In this document: piece by piece, positions 5,730-6,154 of the stretch
How the letters are laid out: each line of letters opens with the position of its first letter
Position numbering within the stretch: the first letter of the stretch is position 1
Translations under genes and position numbers: made by a program
Assembly: GCA_937923265.1 (NCBI GenBank)
Contig: CALAJY010000027.1
Span: 1 to 6,154 of the forward strand
Source of the DNA: an uncultured Tissierellia bacterium
Lineage (GTDB): Bacteria; Bacillota; Clostridia; Tissierellales; Peptoniphilaceae
Length of the DNA: 6,154 nucleotides
Direction: 5' to 3'
Notes under the pieces: model-generated
The model's input: only the letters and a program-made list of their open reading frames with translations
Told to the model about the DNA's origin: nothing
Database searches by the model: none

Positions 5730-6154
5730 ATGTTTAACACGAAAGATTATGAAAACAGAATGAAAAAGACCATCCAAACCCTGGAAGGAGATTTTCAAAA
5801 CATCCGAGCAGGTCGGGCAAATCCAAAGGTGCTGGAAGGAATCACCTTCTCCTACTATGGGGTGGACACTCCTTTGAACCAAGCGGCAACGATCCAGGTT
5901 CCGGAGGCCAGAATGCTCACCATTCAACCCTGGGACGCGAACAACCTTAAACCGATTGAGAAGGCCATTCTTGCCTCTGATTTGGGCATCACTCCCAGCA
6001 ATGATGGTACCCTCATTCGTCTTCCTTTTCCCGCTTTGACCGAAGAACGAAGAAAAGAACTGGGAAAAGAAGTGCGAGACATGGGAGAGGCTTCCAAGAT
6101 TGCCATCCGCAATCTGCGCCGAGAAGCCATGGATGATGTGAAGAAAGCCGAGAA
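5730..6154 (+). CDS. frr: Ribosome recycling factor (partial, 3' end outside window)
   Basis: 141 codons are present and the frame is still open at the window edge. The family is about 185 aa, so about 44 residues are missing. RRF acts with EF-G to split post-termination ribosomes. Domain I begins with the helix leading into IRAGRANP (25-32). Domain II spans about 31-104, with the conserved VPEARMLTIQPWD (57-69), IEKAILASDLG (76-86) and PSNDGTLIRLP (89-99). Domain I resumes with LTEERRKEL and AIRNLRREAMDDVKK. The ribosome binding site AAAGGAG (5717-5723) overlaps the pyrH stop codon (5716-5718) with 6 nt to the ATG. This indicates tight co-expression and possibly translational coupling with pyrH. 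Confidence 0.97.
   Translation, partial: MFNTKDYENRMKKTIQTLEGDFQNIRAGRANPKVLEGITFSYYGVDTPLNQAATIQVPEARMLTIQPWDANNLKPIEKAILASDLGITPSNDGTLIRLPFPALTEERRKELGKEVRDMGEASKIAIRNLRREAMDDVKKAE

Noticed and set aside
1..6154. CRISPR arrays, tRNA or rRNA genes, insertion sequences, prophage or defence genes
   Set aside because: No spaced direct repeats, tRNA-like cloverleaf, transposase or terminal inverted repeats were seen. The window is densely filled with recognisable core genes.

Overview
This is a compact stretch of bacterial chromosome made almost entirely of housekeeping genes, all on the + strand. It most likely comes from a member of the Bacillota (Firmicutes) of the Clostridia/Tissierellia type. 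The reasons are strong AGGAGG-type ribosome binding sites, the gene order yraN-dprA-topA followed by rpsB-tsf-pyrH-frr, a TopA with three C-terminal C4 zinc fingers and moderate GC content. The family or genus cannot be fixed from the sequence alone.

Layout. Positions 2-79 hold the last 25 codons of an upstream gene, which look like the C-terminus of a YraN/UPF0102 protein. dprA follows (90-1157; natural-competence and recombination mediator), then topA (1200-3263; DNA topoisomerase I). These three appear co-transcribed from a promoter outside the window. A 140-bp gap (3264-3403) carries a candidate extended -10 promoter and a leader of about 97 nt with a small hairpin in front of rpsB (3404-4186; ribosomal protein S2). 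tsf (4221-4886; elongation factor Ts) follows 34 bp later. A very clear intrinsic terminator (4900-4931) closes the rpsB-tsf unit. A near-consensus extended -10 promoter (4949-4977) then starts pyrH (4999-5718; UMP kinase) and frr (5730 to the window end; ribosome recycling factor, cut off after 141 codons).

The window therefore shows one genome-maintenance block (YraN, DprA, TopA) and one translation/nucleotide block (S2, EF-Ts, UMP kinase, RRF). The second block is split into two transcription units by a terminator-promoter pair. I found no mobile element, CRISPR array, tRNA or rRNA, and no sign of an undescribed system. The points most worth a second look are the rpsB promoter/leader, the acidic tail of S2, the poorly placed topA ribosome binding site with an overlapping 8-codon ORF, and the absence of codY and other genes often found between topA and rpsB.
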